Below, one piece after another: positions 52,976-64,000 of a stretch of DNA of 64,000 nucleotides (position 1 is the stretch's first letter; each line of letters begins with the position of its first letter). This stretch comes from Symbiodinium natans (Eukaryota; Sar; Dinophyceae; Suessiales; Symbiodiniaceae): NCBI GenBank assembly GCA_905221605.1, contig CAJNDS010001813.1, positions 62,001-126,000 on the forward strand, read 5' to 3'. The notes beneath the pieces are model-generated. The model saw nothing but the letters and a program-made list of their open reading frames with translations. It ran no database searches and had not been told where the DNA came from. The position numbers and the translations under genes were made by a program.

Positions 52976-55900
52976 GTGGGACCTTACAGCCCTGCTATGG
53001 GGAAAAACAGAAACAGGCTTGCCCGGGCCATAGAACCTTTTCGCAGAGCAAGCAGACCTGGGACCTTACAGTCCTGCTATGGGGGTAAACATGAAAGCAG
53101 GCCTGTTAATTTGGGCTGTAAAGGTGCGTCTTGCAGGGGTGTGGTTGGGCGGTGCCATAAGCAAATGGAATGGGCACAGGCCTTTTCGGCCACTTCTTGG
53201 GTCCATCTTGGACAAGTCCAGGCCTTTCGGCCACTTCTTGGGCTCATCTTCGGGGGCGGAGCAAACAAGTCCACAGGCCTTTCGGCCACTTCGGGGGGCG
53301 GGGCAAACAAGTCCAGGCCTTTCGGCAACTTCTTGGGCCCTTCTTGGGCCCTTCTTGGGGGGTGGGGCAAACAACTCCAGGCCTTTCGGCCACTTCTTGG
53401 GCCCATCTTGGGGGGTGGGGCAAACAAGTCCTCCCCATGTTTGCCCCGCCCCCCGAAGTGGCCGAAAGGCCTGGACTTGTTTGCCCCGCCCCCCAAGGTG
53501 GGCCCAAGAAGTGGCCGAAAGATGGACCCAAGAAGTGGCCGAAAGGCCTGTGCCCATTCCATTTTCTTATGGCACCGCCCAACCACACCCCTGCAAGACG
53601 CACCTTTACAGCCCAAATTAGCAGGCCTGCTTTTATTTTGTCCCCCATAGTAGGGCTGTAGGGTCCCAGGTCTGCTTGCTCTGCGAAAAGGTTCTGTGGC
53701 CCGGGCAGGCCTGTTTTTGTTTTTCCCCATAGCAGGGCTGTAAGGTCCCACATCTGCTTGCTGTGCGAGAAGGTTCTATGGCCCGAATCTGGGTTTCAAG
53801 TTATCCCCTATACTAGGGCAGGCCTGTTTTTGCTTTTCCCCATAGTAGGGTTGTTTAGCGCAGGCCTGTTTTTGCTTTTCCCCATAGTAGGGCTGTAAGG
53901 TCCCAGGTCTGCTTGCTCCAAAAACCTTTTGTGTCTCGGAAGGACGGGAGACCACTAGTAAGTGCCCCAGGACGATGAGGGGGGATTCAGAGGGCTTCCG
54001 CAAGGGTTCCTTGGAATTCGTTTTGGGGTAATACTATACTATTCTCCCACCGCGCTTTCCAAGGAACGCCCTTCCTACTATGCAGTCTGGGGCAGGGAGC
54101 TGTCCTTAAGGTTCCTTGGGCGGGTCGGGTTCATGCGAAATGCAGGGTTTTTGGCTTCGAAACTACAGCCAACAGGTTCCTTTGTCGCTCCTTGCCCATT
54201 CCATTTGCTTATGGCACCGCCCAACCACACCCCTCCTTTGTCGCTCCTTGCCATTGATTTTGCGTGTGTTTTGCACATTAATGAAGGCCTGGTCTTGTTT
54301 GCCCCGCCCCCCAAGATGGGCGCAAGAAGTGGCCGAAAGGCCTGGACATGTTTGCACCACCCCCCAAGAAGGGCCCAAGAAGTGGCCGAAAGGCTTGGAC
54401 TTGCTTGCCCCGCCCCCCAAATTGGCCTGTGGACTTGTTTGCCCCACCCCCCAAGAAGGGCCGCCCAAGAAGTGGCCGAAAGGCCTGGACTTGTTTGCCC
54501 CGCCCCCCGAAGTGGCCGAAAGGCCTGGACTTGTTTGCCCTCCCCCCAAAAAAGGCCCAAGAAGTGGCCGAAAGGCCTGGACTTGTTTGCCCCGCCCCCC
54601 AAGATGGACCCAAGAAGTGGCCGAAAGGCCTGTGCCCATTCCATTTGCTTATGGCACCGCCCAACCACACCCCTGCAAGACGCACCTTTACAGCCCAAAT
54701 TAACAGGCCTGCTTTTATTTTTACCCCCCATAGTAGGACTGTAAGGTCCCAGGTCTGCTTGCTCTGCGAAAAGGTTCTATGGCCCGGGCAGGCCTGTTTC
54801 TGTTTTTCCCCATAGCAGGGCTGTAAGGTCCCACATCTGCTTGCTATGCGAAAAGGTTCTATGACCCGAATCTGGGTTTCAAGTTATCCCGTATACTAGG
54901 GCAGGCCCGTTTTTGCTGTTCCTCATAGTAGGGCTGTTTAGGGCAAGCCTGTTTTTGCTTTTCCCCATAGTAAGGCTGCAAGGTCCCAGGTCTGCTTGCT
55001 CTGCGAAAAGGTTCTATGGCCCGAATCTGGGTTTCTGGGCGGTGCCATAAACAAATGGAATGGGCAAGGAGCGACAAAGGAACCTGTTGGCTGTAGTTTC
55101 GAAGCCAAAAAACCTGCATTTGAGAGGCTCTTGTGAGGAAGCAGGATTTTCAACACCTAAACATCTCAATTTACTTAAACCACCCTCTTTGAGGCTCTTG
55201 TGAGGAAGCAGGCTTTTAGACACCTGCCCATTCCATGTGCTTATGGCACCGCCCAACCACACCCCAAACACTTCCCTCCAAGACGCACCTCTTGCGAGGA
55301 AGCAGGATTTTGAACACCTGCCCATTCCATTTGCTTATGGCACCGCCCAACCACACCCCAAACACTTCCCTCCAAGACGCACCTCTTGCGAGGAAGCAGG
55401 ATTTTAAACACCTGCCCATTCCAATTGCTTATGGCACCGCCCAACCACACCCCTACAAGACGCACCTTTACAGCCCAAATTAGCAGGCCTGCTTCTATTT
55501 TTTCCCCCATAGTAGGGCTGTAAGGTCCCAGGTCTGCTTGCTATGCGAAAAGGTTCTATGGCCCGGGCAGGCCTGTTATTGTTTTTCCCCATTGAAGGGC
55601 TGTAAGGTCCCACATCTGCTTGCTATGCGAAAAGGTTCTATGGCTCGAATCTGGGTTTCAAGTTATCCCCTATACTAGGGCAGGCCTGTTGTTGCTTTTC
55701 CCCGAAGTAGGGCTGTAAGGTCCCAGGTCTGCTTGCTCTGCGAAAAGGTTCTATGGCCCGAATCTGGGTTTCAAGTTAAGGCGTGGTTTCCAAAAGCCTT
55801 TTGTGTCTCGGAAGGACGGGAGACCACTAGTAAGTGCCCCAGGACGATGAGGGGGGATTCAGAGGGCTTCCGCAAGGGTTCCTTGGAATTCGTTTTGGGG

Positions 55901-58428
55901 TAATACTATACTATTCTCCCACCGCGCTTTCCAAGGAACGCCCTTCCTACTGTGCAGTCTGGGGCAGGGAGCTGTCCTTAAGGTTCCTTGGGCGGGTCGG
56001 GTTCATGCGAAATGCAGGGTTTTTGGCTTCGAAACTACAGCCAACAGGTTCCTTTGTCGCTCCTTGCCCATTCCATTTGCTTATGGCACCGCCCAACCAC
56101 ACCCCTCCTTTGTCGCTCCTTGCCATTGATTTTGCGTGTGTTTTGCACATTAATGGGCTCTCAGGCCTTTCGGCCACTTCTTGGGCCCATCTTGGGGGGT
56201 GGGGCAAACAAGTCCTGTTTGCCCCGCCCCCCCAAGATAGGCCCAAGAAGTGGCCGAAAGGCCTGGACTTGTTTGCCACTTTGTTTGCCCCACCCCTGTG
56301 GAAGTCGGAAGGCCTGGACTTGTTTGCCCCACCCCCCAAGAAGGGCCCAAGAAGTGGCCGAAAGGCCTGGACTTGTTTGCCCCGCCCCCCGAAGTGGCCG
56401 AAAGGCCTGGACTTGTTTGCCCCGCCCCCCAAGATGGACCCAAGAAGTGGCCGAAAGGCCTAGAGCCCATTAATGTGCAAAACGCACGCTAGGGTTTATA
56501 AAGCAAAAACAAGCCTGCCCTAGATTCGGGTCATAGAGCAGCATGTGGGACCTTACAGCCCTGCTATGGGGAAAAACAGAAACAGGCCTGCCCGGGCCAT
56601 AGAACCTTTTCGCAGAGCAAGCAGACCTGGGACCTTACAGTCCTACTATGGGGGTAAAAATACAAGCAGGCCTGTTAATTTGGGCTGTAAAGGTGCGTCT
56701 TGCAGGGGTGTGGTTGGGCGGTGCCATAAGCAAATGGAATGGGCACAGGCCTTTCGGCCACTTCTTGGGTCCATCTTGGACAAGTCCAGGCCTTTCGGCC
56801 ACTTCTTGGGCCCACCTTGGGGGGCGGGGCAAACAAGTCCAGGCCTTTCCGGCCACTTCTTAGGCCCATCTTGGGGCGCGGAGAAAACATGTGAAAGGAT
56901 GACCGTTACAAGTCAAGCGCACAAGACAATGGCTGCTGGGTTTCAAGTTATCCCCTATACTAGGGCAGGGCTGCAAGGTCCCAGGTCTGCGCCCGAATCT
57001 GGGTTTCAAGTTACGGCGCGGTTTCCAACAGCCTTTTGTGTCTCGGAAGGACGGGAGACCACTAGCAAGTGCCCCGGGACGATGAGGGAGATTCAGAGGG
57101 CTTCCGCAAGGGTTCCTTGGAATTCGTTTTGGGGTAATATTATACTATTCTCCCACCGCACTTTCCAAGGAACGCCCTTCCTATCCTTAAGGTTCCTTGG
57201 GCGGGTCGGGTTCATGCGAAATGCAGGGTTTTTGGCTTCGAAACTACAGCCAACAGGTTCCTTTCTCGCTCCTTGCCCATTCCCTTTGCTTATGGCACCG
57301 CCCAACCACACCCCTCCTTTGTTGCTCCTTGCCATTGAAGTTGTCACCCCCCAAGATGGGCCCAAGAAGTGGCCGAAAGGCCTGGACTTGTTTGCCCCAC
57401 CCCCCAAGAAGGGCCCCAAGAAGTGGCCGAAAGGCCTGGACTTGTTTGCCCCGCCCCCCAAGGTGGGCCCAAGAAGTGGCCGAAAGGCCTGGACTTGTTT
57501 GCCCTCCCCCCAAAAAAGGCCCAAGAAGTGGCCGAAAGGCCTGGACGATGGACCCAAGAAGTGGCCGAAAGGCCTAGAGCCCATTAATGTGCACAACACA
57601 CGCTAGGGTTTATAAAGCAAAAACAAGCCTGCCCTAGTATAGGGGATAACTTGAAACCCAGATTCGGGTCATAGAACCTTTTCGCATGGCAAGCAGATGT
57701 GGGACCTTACAGCCCTGCTATGGGGAAAAACAGAAACAGGCCTGCCCGGGCCATAGAACCTTTTCGCAGAGCAAGCAGACCTGGGACCTTACAGTCCTAC
57801 TATGGGGGTAAAAATACAAGCAGGCCTGTTAATTTGGGCTGTAAAGGTGCGTCTTGCAGGGGTCTGGTTGGGCGGTCATAAGCAAATGGAATGGGCACAG
57901 GCCTTTCGGCCACTTCTTGGGTCCATCTTGGACAAGTCCAGGCCTTTCGGCCACTTCTTGGGCCCACCTTGGGGGGCGGGGCAAACAAGTCCAGGCCTTT
58001 CGGCCACTTTTTGGGTTATATTGGGGGGCGGGGCAAACAAGTCCAGGCCTTTCCGGCCACTTCTTAGGCCCATCTTGGGGGGCGGGGAAAACAAGTCCAG
58101 GCCTTTCCGCCACTTCTTGGGCCCTTTTTGGGGGGCGGGGCAAACAAGTCCAGGCCTTTCGGCCACTTCTTGGGTCCATCTTGGGGGCAAAGAAGTCCAG
58201 GCCTGTCGGCCACTTCTTGGGCCTTTTTTGGGAGGAGGGCAAACAAGTCCAGGCCTTTCGGCCACTTCGGGGGGCGGGGCAAACAAGTCCAGGCCTTTCG
58301 GCCACTTCTTGGGCCCTTTTTGGGGGGTGGGGCAAACAAGTCCAGGCCTTCCGGCCACTTCTTGGGGGGCGGGGCAAACAAGTCCACAGGCCTGTCGGCC
58401 ACTTCGGGGGGCGGGGCAAACAAGTCCA

Positions 58429-58660
58429 AATAGCTCGTGCTAAGTAAGTTGAGATGTTTGTCTTTTCGTGGGACTCATATTTTTGATCATGACGCGGGCT
58501 ATTTGGTCAGTGCAGCTCTGACCAGATAGCTCGCGCCAGGAACCTTCGGTCTTTTCGCACAAAAAAGAAGCTCTGACCAATAGCTCGCGCGAAGTAGATG
58601 GAGATGTTTATCCCTTCGTGGGACTCATATGCTTTGACCATGACGCGAGCTGGTCAGCGC
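58429..58660. repeat. Right flank repeats of the satellite B array
   Basis: Two copies (about 58434-58515 and 58582-58650) of a module made of tagctcgcgc (or tagctcgtgc), then tgagatgttt or ggagatgttt, then 'cttcgtgggactcatat' and 'catgacgcg'. Further 'tagctcgcgc' and 'gctatttggtca' words lie between them. Confidence 0.75.
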
Positions 58661-59174
58661 AGCTCTGACCAAACCATCGAGATTGAAACGAAATTGAAAG
58701 ACGGACTTCTACCGGCCATGTCCCAGAAGGGCATGCTTTCGAAACAAAAAATTGCCATGTGGGGCTATCCGGTCCTTCAGTTGTTGTTGGGTTTCGGGAT
58801 TGGGGTGATGGTTCTGGGTTTCGGGTTTCTGGATGTTCGGCTTCTGTGGCGGAAGTGCTTGCGTGGATGTGGGGTTGCCGGGAGTCCCAAATTTTAAGGG
58901 CTCTGTCACTTTGCAGATTTGTCGCGCAGCACCCATCACTGAAGCCTCGCGACGCGCAACTTGGGCCCGGCTGCTTGTGGCTTTGCGGCGGGTCCCAAGC
59001 CATGGAGCTCCATGGCAGTATGAGGGAAACTGTAAGTGGTGTTGCAAAGAGGTTCCCAAAATTCGGGTGCTATTTGAGTACGCTCGGTCCCCAAAACTCA
59101 AAAAGCATCACGAGAGCTCTTGGGTGGCTATTCAAGGCTTTTCCCAACTCTGCTTGCTCTTCAACATGTTTCAA
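58661..59174. other. Unassigned DNA
   Basis: Long overlapping frames (250 codons on the plus strand from 58759, 131 and 130 on the minus strand) show no recognised domain. A 'gggtttcggg' word appears twice near 58790-58830. Confidence 0.4.
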
Positions 59175-59285
59175 ACTCAAAGAGCTGTTGTGGCCCGAGC
59201 TATTTGGTCAAGTTCAACGAACTGCTTTGCCGAGAGCTACTTGGTCAGGTTCAAAGAGCTGTTTTGGCGCGAGCTGTTTGGCCTA
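59175..59285 (+). repeat. 37-bp tandem repeat, three units
   Basis: Units of the type 'caaagagctgtt...gcgagct..ttggtca'. The 'gagctatttggtca' part is shared with the flank modules at 40741 and 58495. Confidence 0.75.
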
Positions 59286-60932
59286 CGAACAAATAGTGCC
59301 GACGCTAGAACATGATGTGCACGGGCCCTCACCCACGAACCCTAAGGCCCTAAGACCTAAGGCGTTTATGGCTTCATGCTCCTCAGGAAGATCCCCCCCG
59401 CCGGCCCCCCTCTTTTCCCGAGCAGCAGCAGAGCCCTGCGCAGTGCGCTGGGCCGGCGTGCTCCCCGTCCTTGCCATGGTGCCCAAGCAAAAAGAAAGGG
59501 AGCAGGCTTGAGCAATGAGACTGTGGCAAGCAACGCTGATCAGACAAGCCCTTCTTATTTGGCTAAGCCCAGAAGCCCTCAATGGTCTCAACTTCAAAGG
59601 ATATCAAGACCTGCGGAGTCCTGCGGCTGGCGCAGGATGCGGGATCCCAAAATGTAAAAAACAAGCCCTCTCAAACCCTCTCAAACTTCTCAAACCGTTT
59701 GCAGACTTCATCGAGGCTAGCGGCTAGAGAGAGAGAGCGGCGAAAGCAGCTGTACGCAAGGGCGCGCACTGCACGCTGCGCTGCAGACAAATTCTGAATA
59801 CTCCAATGCACCGGGATGACTTCTTATGCTCTGCGCTCACGAGTCTCGGCTTGAGCTTCACTGATTCAGATTCACCACCAGGAAAGCGTTCCAGCTCCAT
59901 GGTGGTCAGGAAAAAGTGGGATGACGGGAATTCAGTGCAGTGGCCCAAACGACCAATTTTCAAAGCTGAGGCACAACCGGACTTGCTGCCCAACCCGCGG
60001 CTCATGAACAAGCTTCGTTGCAACACAATCAGAATGGGTTGGGCAGAAGAGTGCTTCACACGCTGCCCGCTCATTCAGCGACAGCAGTAGTTCCATGCTG
60101 CCCAGAGCTCCCATGCAAAGTCCAAGAAACAAACATGCACAATAAAGCACAAACACGATACACACTCAAGTTAAACACAATCAACTCACAATGTCCATGA
60201 CTCGCCCTGTGAACCTTTGAACTCATTTGAAGTCACGACTCGGAAGTTCTTAGAGAAAGGCAAGGAGTCCGAGCTGTTCAGGCCAGCCTAGGCTGGCTCC
60301 TAAATAAGTGGGCTCCCTTCAGGAGTGTCTGCAGCAACTGCTGCAGGCAGTGCGGCAATGCCCAACAATCACAACAGCATGACCACATCTAACATATTTA
60401 ACATTCAGACAAATGCTCTCTTCTGCAAATTCGACTCCACGTACATCTGAGGCGCTGTGGGACACCCCCAAAGCCAAGCTTTGGAGAGTTTGTGGGGTCT
60501 GAGTGGGGGGGACTGATTTAACTGACACTAACTATGAACTGACAACTTACGGCCCGAGGTGTTCGGAAGTCTGTGGAAGCCTTGGTGGGGACATTCCGGA
60601 CAACCTGGTAACCGCTCACAGTCTCACGCTGCCAAAATCAAATGCGAGAGACTGCTCTGCCTTATGCTGCCCATGCCAATCCCACAGGATCCCTTGCCAG
60701 GACTTCGCAGCGCTTTAGGACATGTGCATGCATTGTGTAACAGTATATTAGACATGTACCACGTCAAGGATCACATATTCAAATTTCAAGATGATTGTCA
60801 AGCATGATTGGAGCACAGAGCCTGAGAAGCCTTAGGCTCCCGGGACTCTGCAGGCCGTGCGAGGAAGACGAGGTGGATGAGCCGACGGTCACCACCACAA
60901 ACGGCCCCGAGATCTAGGAACATCGGAGAAGA
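59286..60932. other. Unassigned DNA, includes 3' flank of the receptor gene
   Basis: Only short frames (at most about 116 codons, minus strand 59724-60074) with no recognised motif. The last bases before 60933 should include the 3' untranslated region of the minus-strand gene. Confidence 0.4.
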
Positions 60933-63900
60933 TCAGATCCACAAAGTTTGGGTTGGCGCATCATCGCGGGCAAGGGGCACTGGTTCACTTCTCTCCGTGT
61001 GCTCTGCTTGGTGCTCTGCTTTGGTTGGGCTTGGTGGTTCTGTCGCTTTGACTCGGTTGGAGGTCTGGGAGGTCTGCGAGGCCTTGCGCCCGAGGTCGGC
61101 AGAAGACACAGATCGGCGGGAGCTCCTCGACATCATCGCGACACGGTTTGCAAGCATGAGCTCTGCTTCACCAGCCTCTGCTCCGACAGCTGTCATTACG
61201 GCACTTGTCATCCGCAGGTCGTAGATGGAAAGGCTCTCCAGCACTTTCACCATCTCTGTGCTTGGGAGGTCCTTGATCACGTTGCCGAAGGTGGAGAGCT
61301 TCTTGGCCAAGACTTGGGGATCTGGGACCTTGCCCAGCGCCAGGACCCTCGACTCCTGGGCACTTCCCACAGCATGGCGATAGTAGATGGATGCAGTGGT
61401 CACGCTGATCATGCACAGGACCACCACTTGCAGCAGCACCATGATGCCGATGGAGAGGCTTGTGAGGACTTCGAGCATCTCCGGTGGAAGGTCGGGTGTG
61501 AAGGCGCCCATGCACACCATCATCATGACCAGGGACACGCTGATCACGCAGTCAAAGAGGTTCAAAGCAGGAAGCTTCCATGGCCAGGTCATGAGCTGCA
61601 CAACCAGGTAGACTTGCAAGATCGCCACGATGAGGATCATCTGTATGAAGGGATAATCTGCAGCCAAGACGATGGACAAAGAGAGGGCCAAACCTCTCGG
61701 GAGTAGAGCGGTTCCATACCACCACACATCGACGCGGAAGCGGGCGATCAGAAACCGGACGGCCGTGAGGAAGGTGGCGTTGCTCTCTTTGGCGGCCCGG
61801 GGGGCGCGCGCCGTGCCCCAGATGGCCAAACTGTAGAATCCGATCAGAGCACAAAGCAACGAAACGCCCATCACAAACATCGTGGTGTGCTCAGGGCTCT
61901 CGAAGCAGAAGATGCCATTGTGACTGAGCATGCCGTGCTTCCCGTTCGGGTGAGCATAGCACATCATGGGCTGTAGCGCAATCTTGCTGGCAATGGTGAA
62001 AGCCACCTGAACCACCTGCCCCATGGTGCTGATGGTCTTCGGCCACTGGAACTGAAAGCGAAATGGAGCGCACTTTCTGCTGATCGCATGGGCCGTCAGG
62101 AGCCAGAGCAGCGCCACCGGCAAGGCGACGGCGCTGTACGCGTAGCGCCGGGTCGGGTCGCCGGCCACGCAGTCGAAACCCATGGAGTCGATGTCCAAGA
62201 GAAAGAAGTTCATCGCGTCAAAGACCCAGGCCAACTCCTGTGGCCACTCGAAGGAGATCCTTTGTTGCTTGATTTCTTGAAAAGCAAGAGCAGGAAGTGT
62301 CTGTCACTTCACCAATATTGTTGTTAAGGGTGATGAGGGCGATAAACACAGTGGCGAGTTGTAGTTGAAAGATTGAGGGGGGGCTGGGGCTTTTCTCAAA
62401 CCTTCTCAACTCCCCAGGGTCAATCCAACGATTCCGACAGATTGGAGCATGCTGATAGTCATCCCCAGCACACACGTCGTGGCCAACATCGCGCTCGCCC
62501 GTGTGGTTGTTGGTGAGTTGATCAAGTAGTACATCGCCACAAGGAAAGACATGCCGACGATAGCTGCGACTACCCAGCCCGCGAAACTTCCACCCGCACA
62601 TGGCTCGCAAAGGTTCTTGTTGTTCAGGGACGTCCCTTCAGGGCACTGCGTACATGGCACGCCGACCCGGCCACCAGCGCAGGCTCCTGGAACTTTTCCT
62701 GGGCATTTGTCCGAGGGCAGACACTTGTAAATGTCATAGGGTTCTGACAAAGTGGCATAGAAACCTGGCAAAATCACCGGCTCCTCTCCCTCCTCGCATT
62801 CAAGCCCAGATTGGCATAAGACACATGCACCCAGCTCAAAGCGAGTGCCATCCCCGCAACGAAAACATTCGCCATTCCACAGCTCACCATTGCAGGTGCA
62901 GGCTGCGGCATCCAAAGCACCCTCGTAGTTGGTGGTCCGTCCAGCGGGGCATTCCCGGCACTCTGTCAGGCCACTCTCTTCGGCATAAAAGCCAGCCTTG
63001 CACTTCAAGCACTTGGACATACCAGACTGGTTCACGAAGAAACCTTGCTGGCACAAAGTACAGGAAGCCGCAGCCCGCTCTTGGCTTATGCTGCCAGCTG
63101 GACACGGGTAGCACTCAGCCAGGCCGCTCACATTGCTGAAGAAACCGGTGCTGCAAGGATCACACTGGGTTGAGCCTAAAGCAGCAAAGCGCCCAACAGC
63201 GCAGTCTTCGCAGCCAAGGTCATTGAACCAAATGGTTCCAGCCGGGCACTCGCTACTCCGATCTGCTGGAAGAAAGGCGGTGGACATGTCGCAAGTCCCG
63301 CTGCTGCAGTTCATGCTCTTGCTACTGTCCGTTGGGCTCCAGGTGACGTCTCGAAGCCATTCAATTCCTTCCGGGGTCCAAATGCCCAGGCGCTCGAAGG
63401 GCTGCAAAGCAGTTTTTGCAACTTGTAGCATAAGGATGGCGCCTTCTCTGTCTCCAAATGATGGCGGCGCCGGCGGAGTGGTTCTGGGATCTACACCGTT
63501 GAAGAGACGAACCCTTCCGGTGCTTCCCATGTAGTCCTGCTGAAGAGTGATGTCGTACAACTTGTCGCGGGAGAAGTCGGTGTTGAGCTCGTCGTAAGAC
63601 CTGTTTTGGTCAATGAGGAAGCTATGGAAAACTGATGCGATTTGCCAAAGCCCATCATAAACATAGCCCATGGCTTCCCAGGAGATCCCCGTCCCATTGC
63701 CAAAGGCCGCTGTCTCCGCGTAGTAGTCTCTTGTGATGTCTGCGAATCTTCGCCCCGAAAGCCCGTGCACACCATTCGTTTCCGTCAGGGGGCTGTAAGT
63801 AAATCCTATGAGTCCCCAGGCTGCATGGAGGACTTCTTCTGCGGCACAGGGGCACGCAGGGCTGCCAGCTGCGGCATTAATGAAGTTCGGGTTCCACCAG

Positions 63901-64000
63901 CCGTTCAGCAGCAACCAATTGTAGTCTGGCGCAAACATGCCGCTCCTGTAGGCTTGGCAGAGAATCATGGCCCCATGGTCCTCGTACGAAGCCAGCACAC
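60933..64000 (-). CDS. Multi-pass receptor with periplasmic-binding-like and Cys-rich ectodomain (5' partial)
   Basis: The frame is open to the window edge, so the N terminus is missing. Exon 1 (64000-62411) and exon 2 (62275-60933) give about 976 visible residues. Residues 1-215 resemble the second lobe of a type I periplasmic-binding (ANF/GABA-B-like) ligand domain: CQAYRSGMF, YNWLLLNGWW, then AWGLIGFTYSP. Residues about 230-465 hold many CxxC pairs typical of GCC2/GCC3 (ephrin-receptor-like) repeats, such as CDPCSTGFF, CLKCKAGFYA and CRECPAG. Two membrane spans end exon 1 (about 473-493 and 503-527). Exon 2 starts with EWPQEL and FFLLDID, then about seven more spans, and a polar, Ser/Pro-rich cytoplasmic tail ending TLWI. 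It should sense an extracellular ligand at a membrane. Ligand and signalling partner are unknown, and nine spans argue against calling it a plain 7TM class C receptor. Confidence 0.85.
62276..62410 (-). other. Intron in the receptor gene (135 bp)
   Basis: The donor is CTGGGGA|GTTGAG and the acceptor is CTCTTGCTTTTCAAG|AAATC, behind a clear pyrimidine tract. The phase-1 join makes a Lys codon and continues into IKQQRISFEWPQEL. Without it the upstream frame stops at 62406, just after the second membrane span. Another acceptor (GTGACAG near 62300) does not keep frame with this donor. Confidence 0.7.

Larger units (their letters stand above)
41049..58428. repeat. Satellite B, right array (17 kb, mixed orientation)
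   Basis: Same 53-bp monomers and long modules as 5456-13785, with many strand switches. Examples: plus to minus near 42450, 44410, 47410, 50160, 52880 and 56480, always at a 'cacgctagggtttataaagc' word; minus to plus near 43380, 45285 and 53435 at 'caagtcctccccatgtttgc'. An extra module absent from the left array starts with 'gcgtggtttccaaaagc' (near 41561, 46598, 49281, 52027 and 55780, changed copies near 53927 and 57017). Proteins predicted from it are repeat by-products. Confidence 0.95.

Noticed and set aside
41613-58447. Long frames of up to 354 codons in the right satellite B array
   Set aside because: Same repeat origin as in the left array; frames overlap on both strands over the same bases.

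Overview
The window looks like nuclear DNA of a eukaryotic microbe, most probably a dinoflagellate. Three things point that way. (1) The few recognisable genes are broken into exons by short introns, and one of these reads best with a GC donor and a donor/acceptor-flanking AG|GC, a habit known from dinoflagellates. (2) The one clear gene has a receptor layout (periplasmic-binding-like ectodomain, cysteine-rich GCC2/GCC3-type repeats, many membrane spans) common in alveolates. (3) Genes are sparse and most of the DNA is repeats. No bacterial operon, rRNA, tRNA, CRISPR array or transposase was recognised. The taxon is an inference.

Layout. 1-5455: satellite A, about 22 composite units of roughly 220-240 bp, with an orientation flip near 1971. 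5456-13785: satellite B (left array), built from a 53-bp GC-rich monomer mixed with longer modules, with an inverted block from about 12340. 13786-40730: low-density DNA holding a (CAG)n run, a 36/37-bp minisatellite, a 2.1-kb purine (GA-rich) tract, a short dispersed repeat with a C21 run, an AT-rich decayed reading frame (27955-28894), a multi-exon TPR-protein gene on the minus strand (29941-31842), two further coding-like minus-strand patches (33804-34858 and 36834-37396), a foldback element, hexamer arrays and a 50-bp GC-rich minisatellite. 41049-58428: satellite B (right array), with repeated strand switches and a near-identical 2.75-kb tandem duplication. 58429-60930: flank repeats and unassigned DNA. 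60933-64000: the 3' part of a receptor gene on the minus strand, cut by the window edge.

The genes show no common pathway. The organisation is dominated by two satellite families. Their boundaries share small modules: the 'taagtaaattgagatgtt' module occurs at three array edges and inside the right array. Each family carries a conserved dyad: a 16-bp palindrome in most units of A, and a GGCC-GAAA-GGCC hairpin in nearly every B monomer. The long open frames inside the satellites and simple repeats are treated as by-products of repeat structure, not genes.
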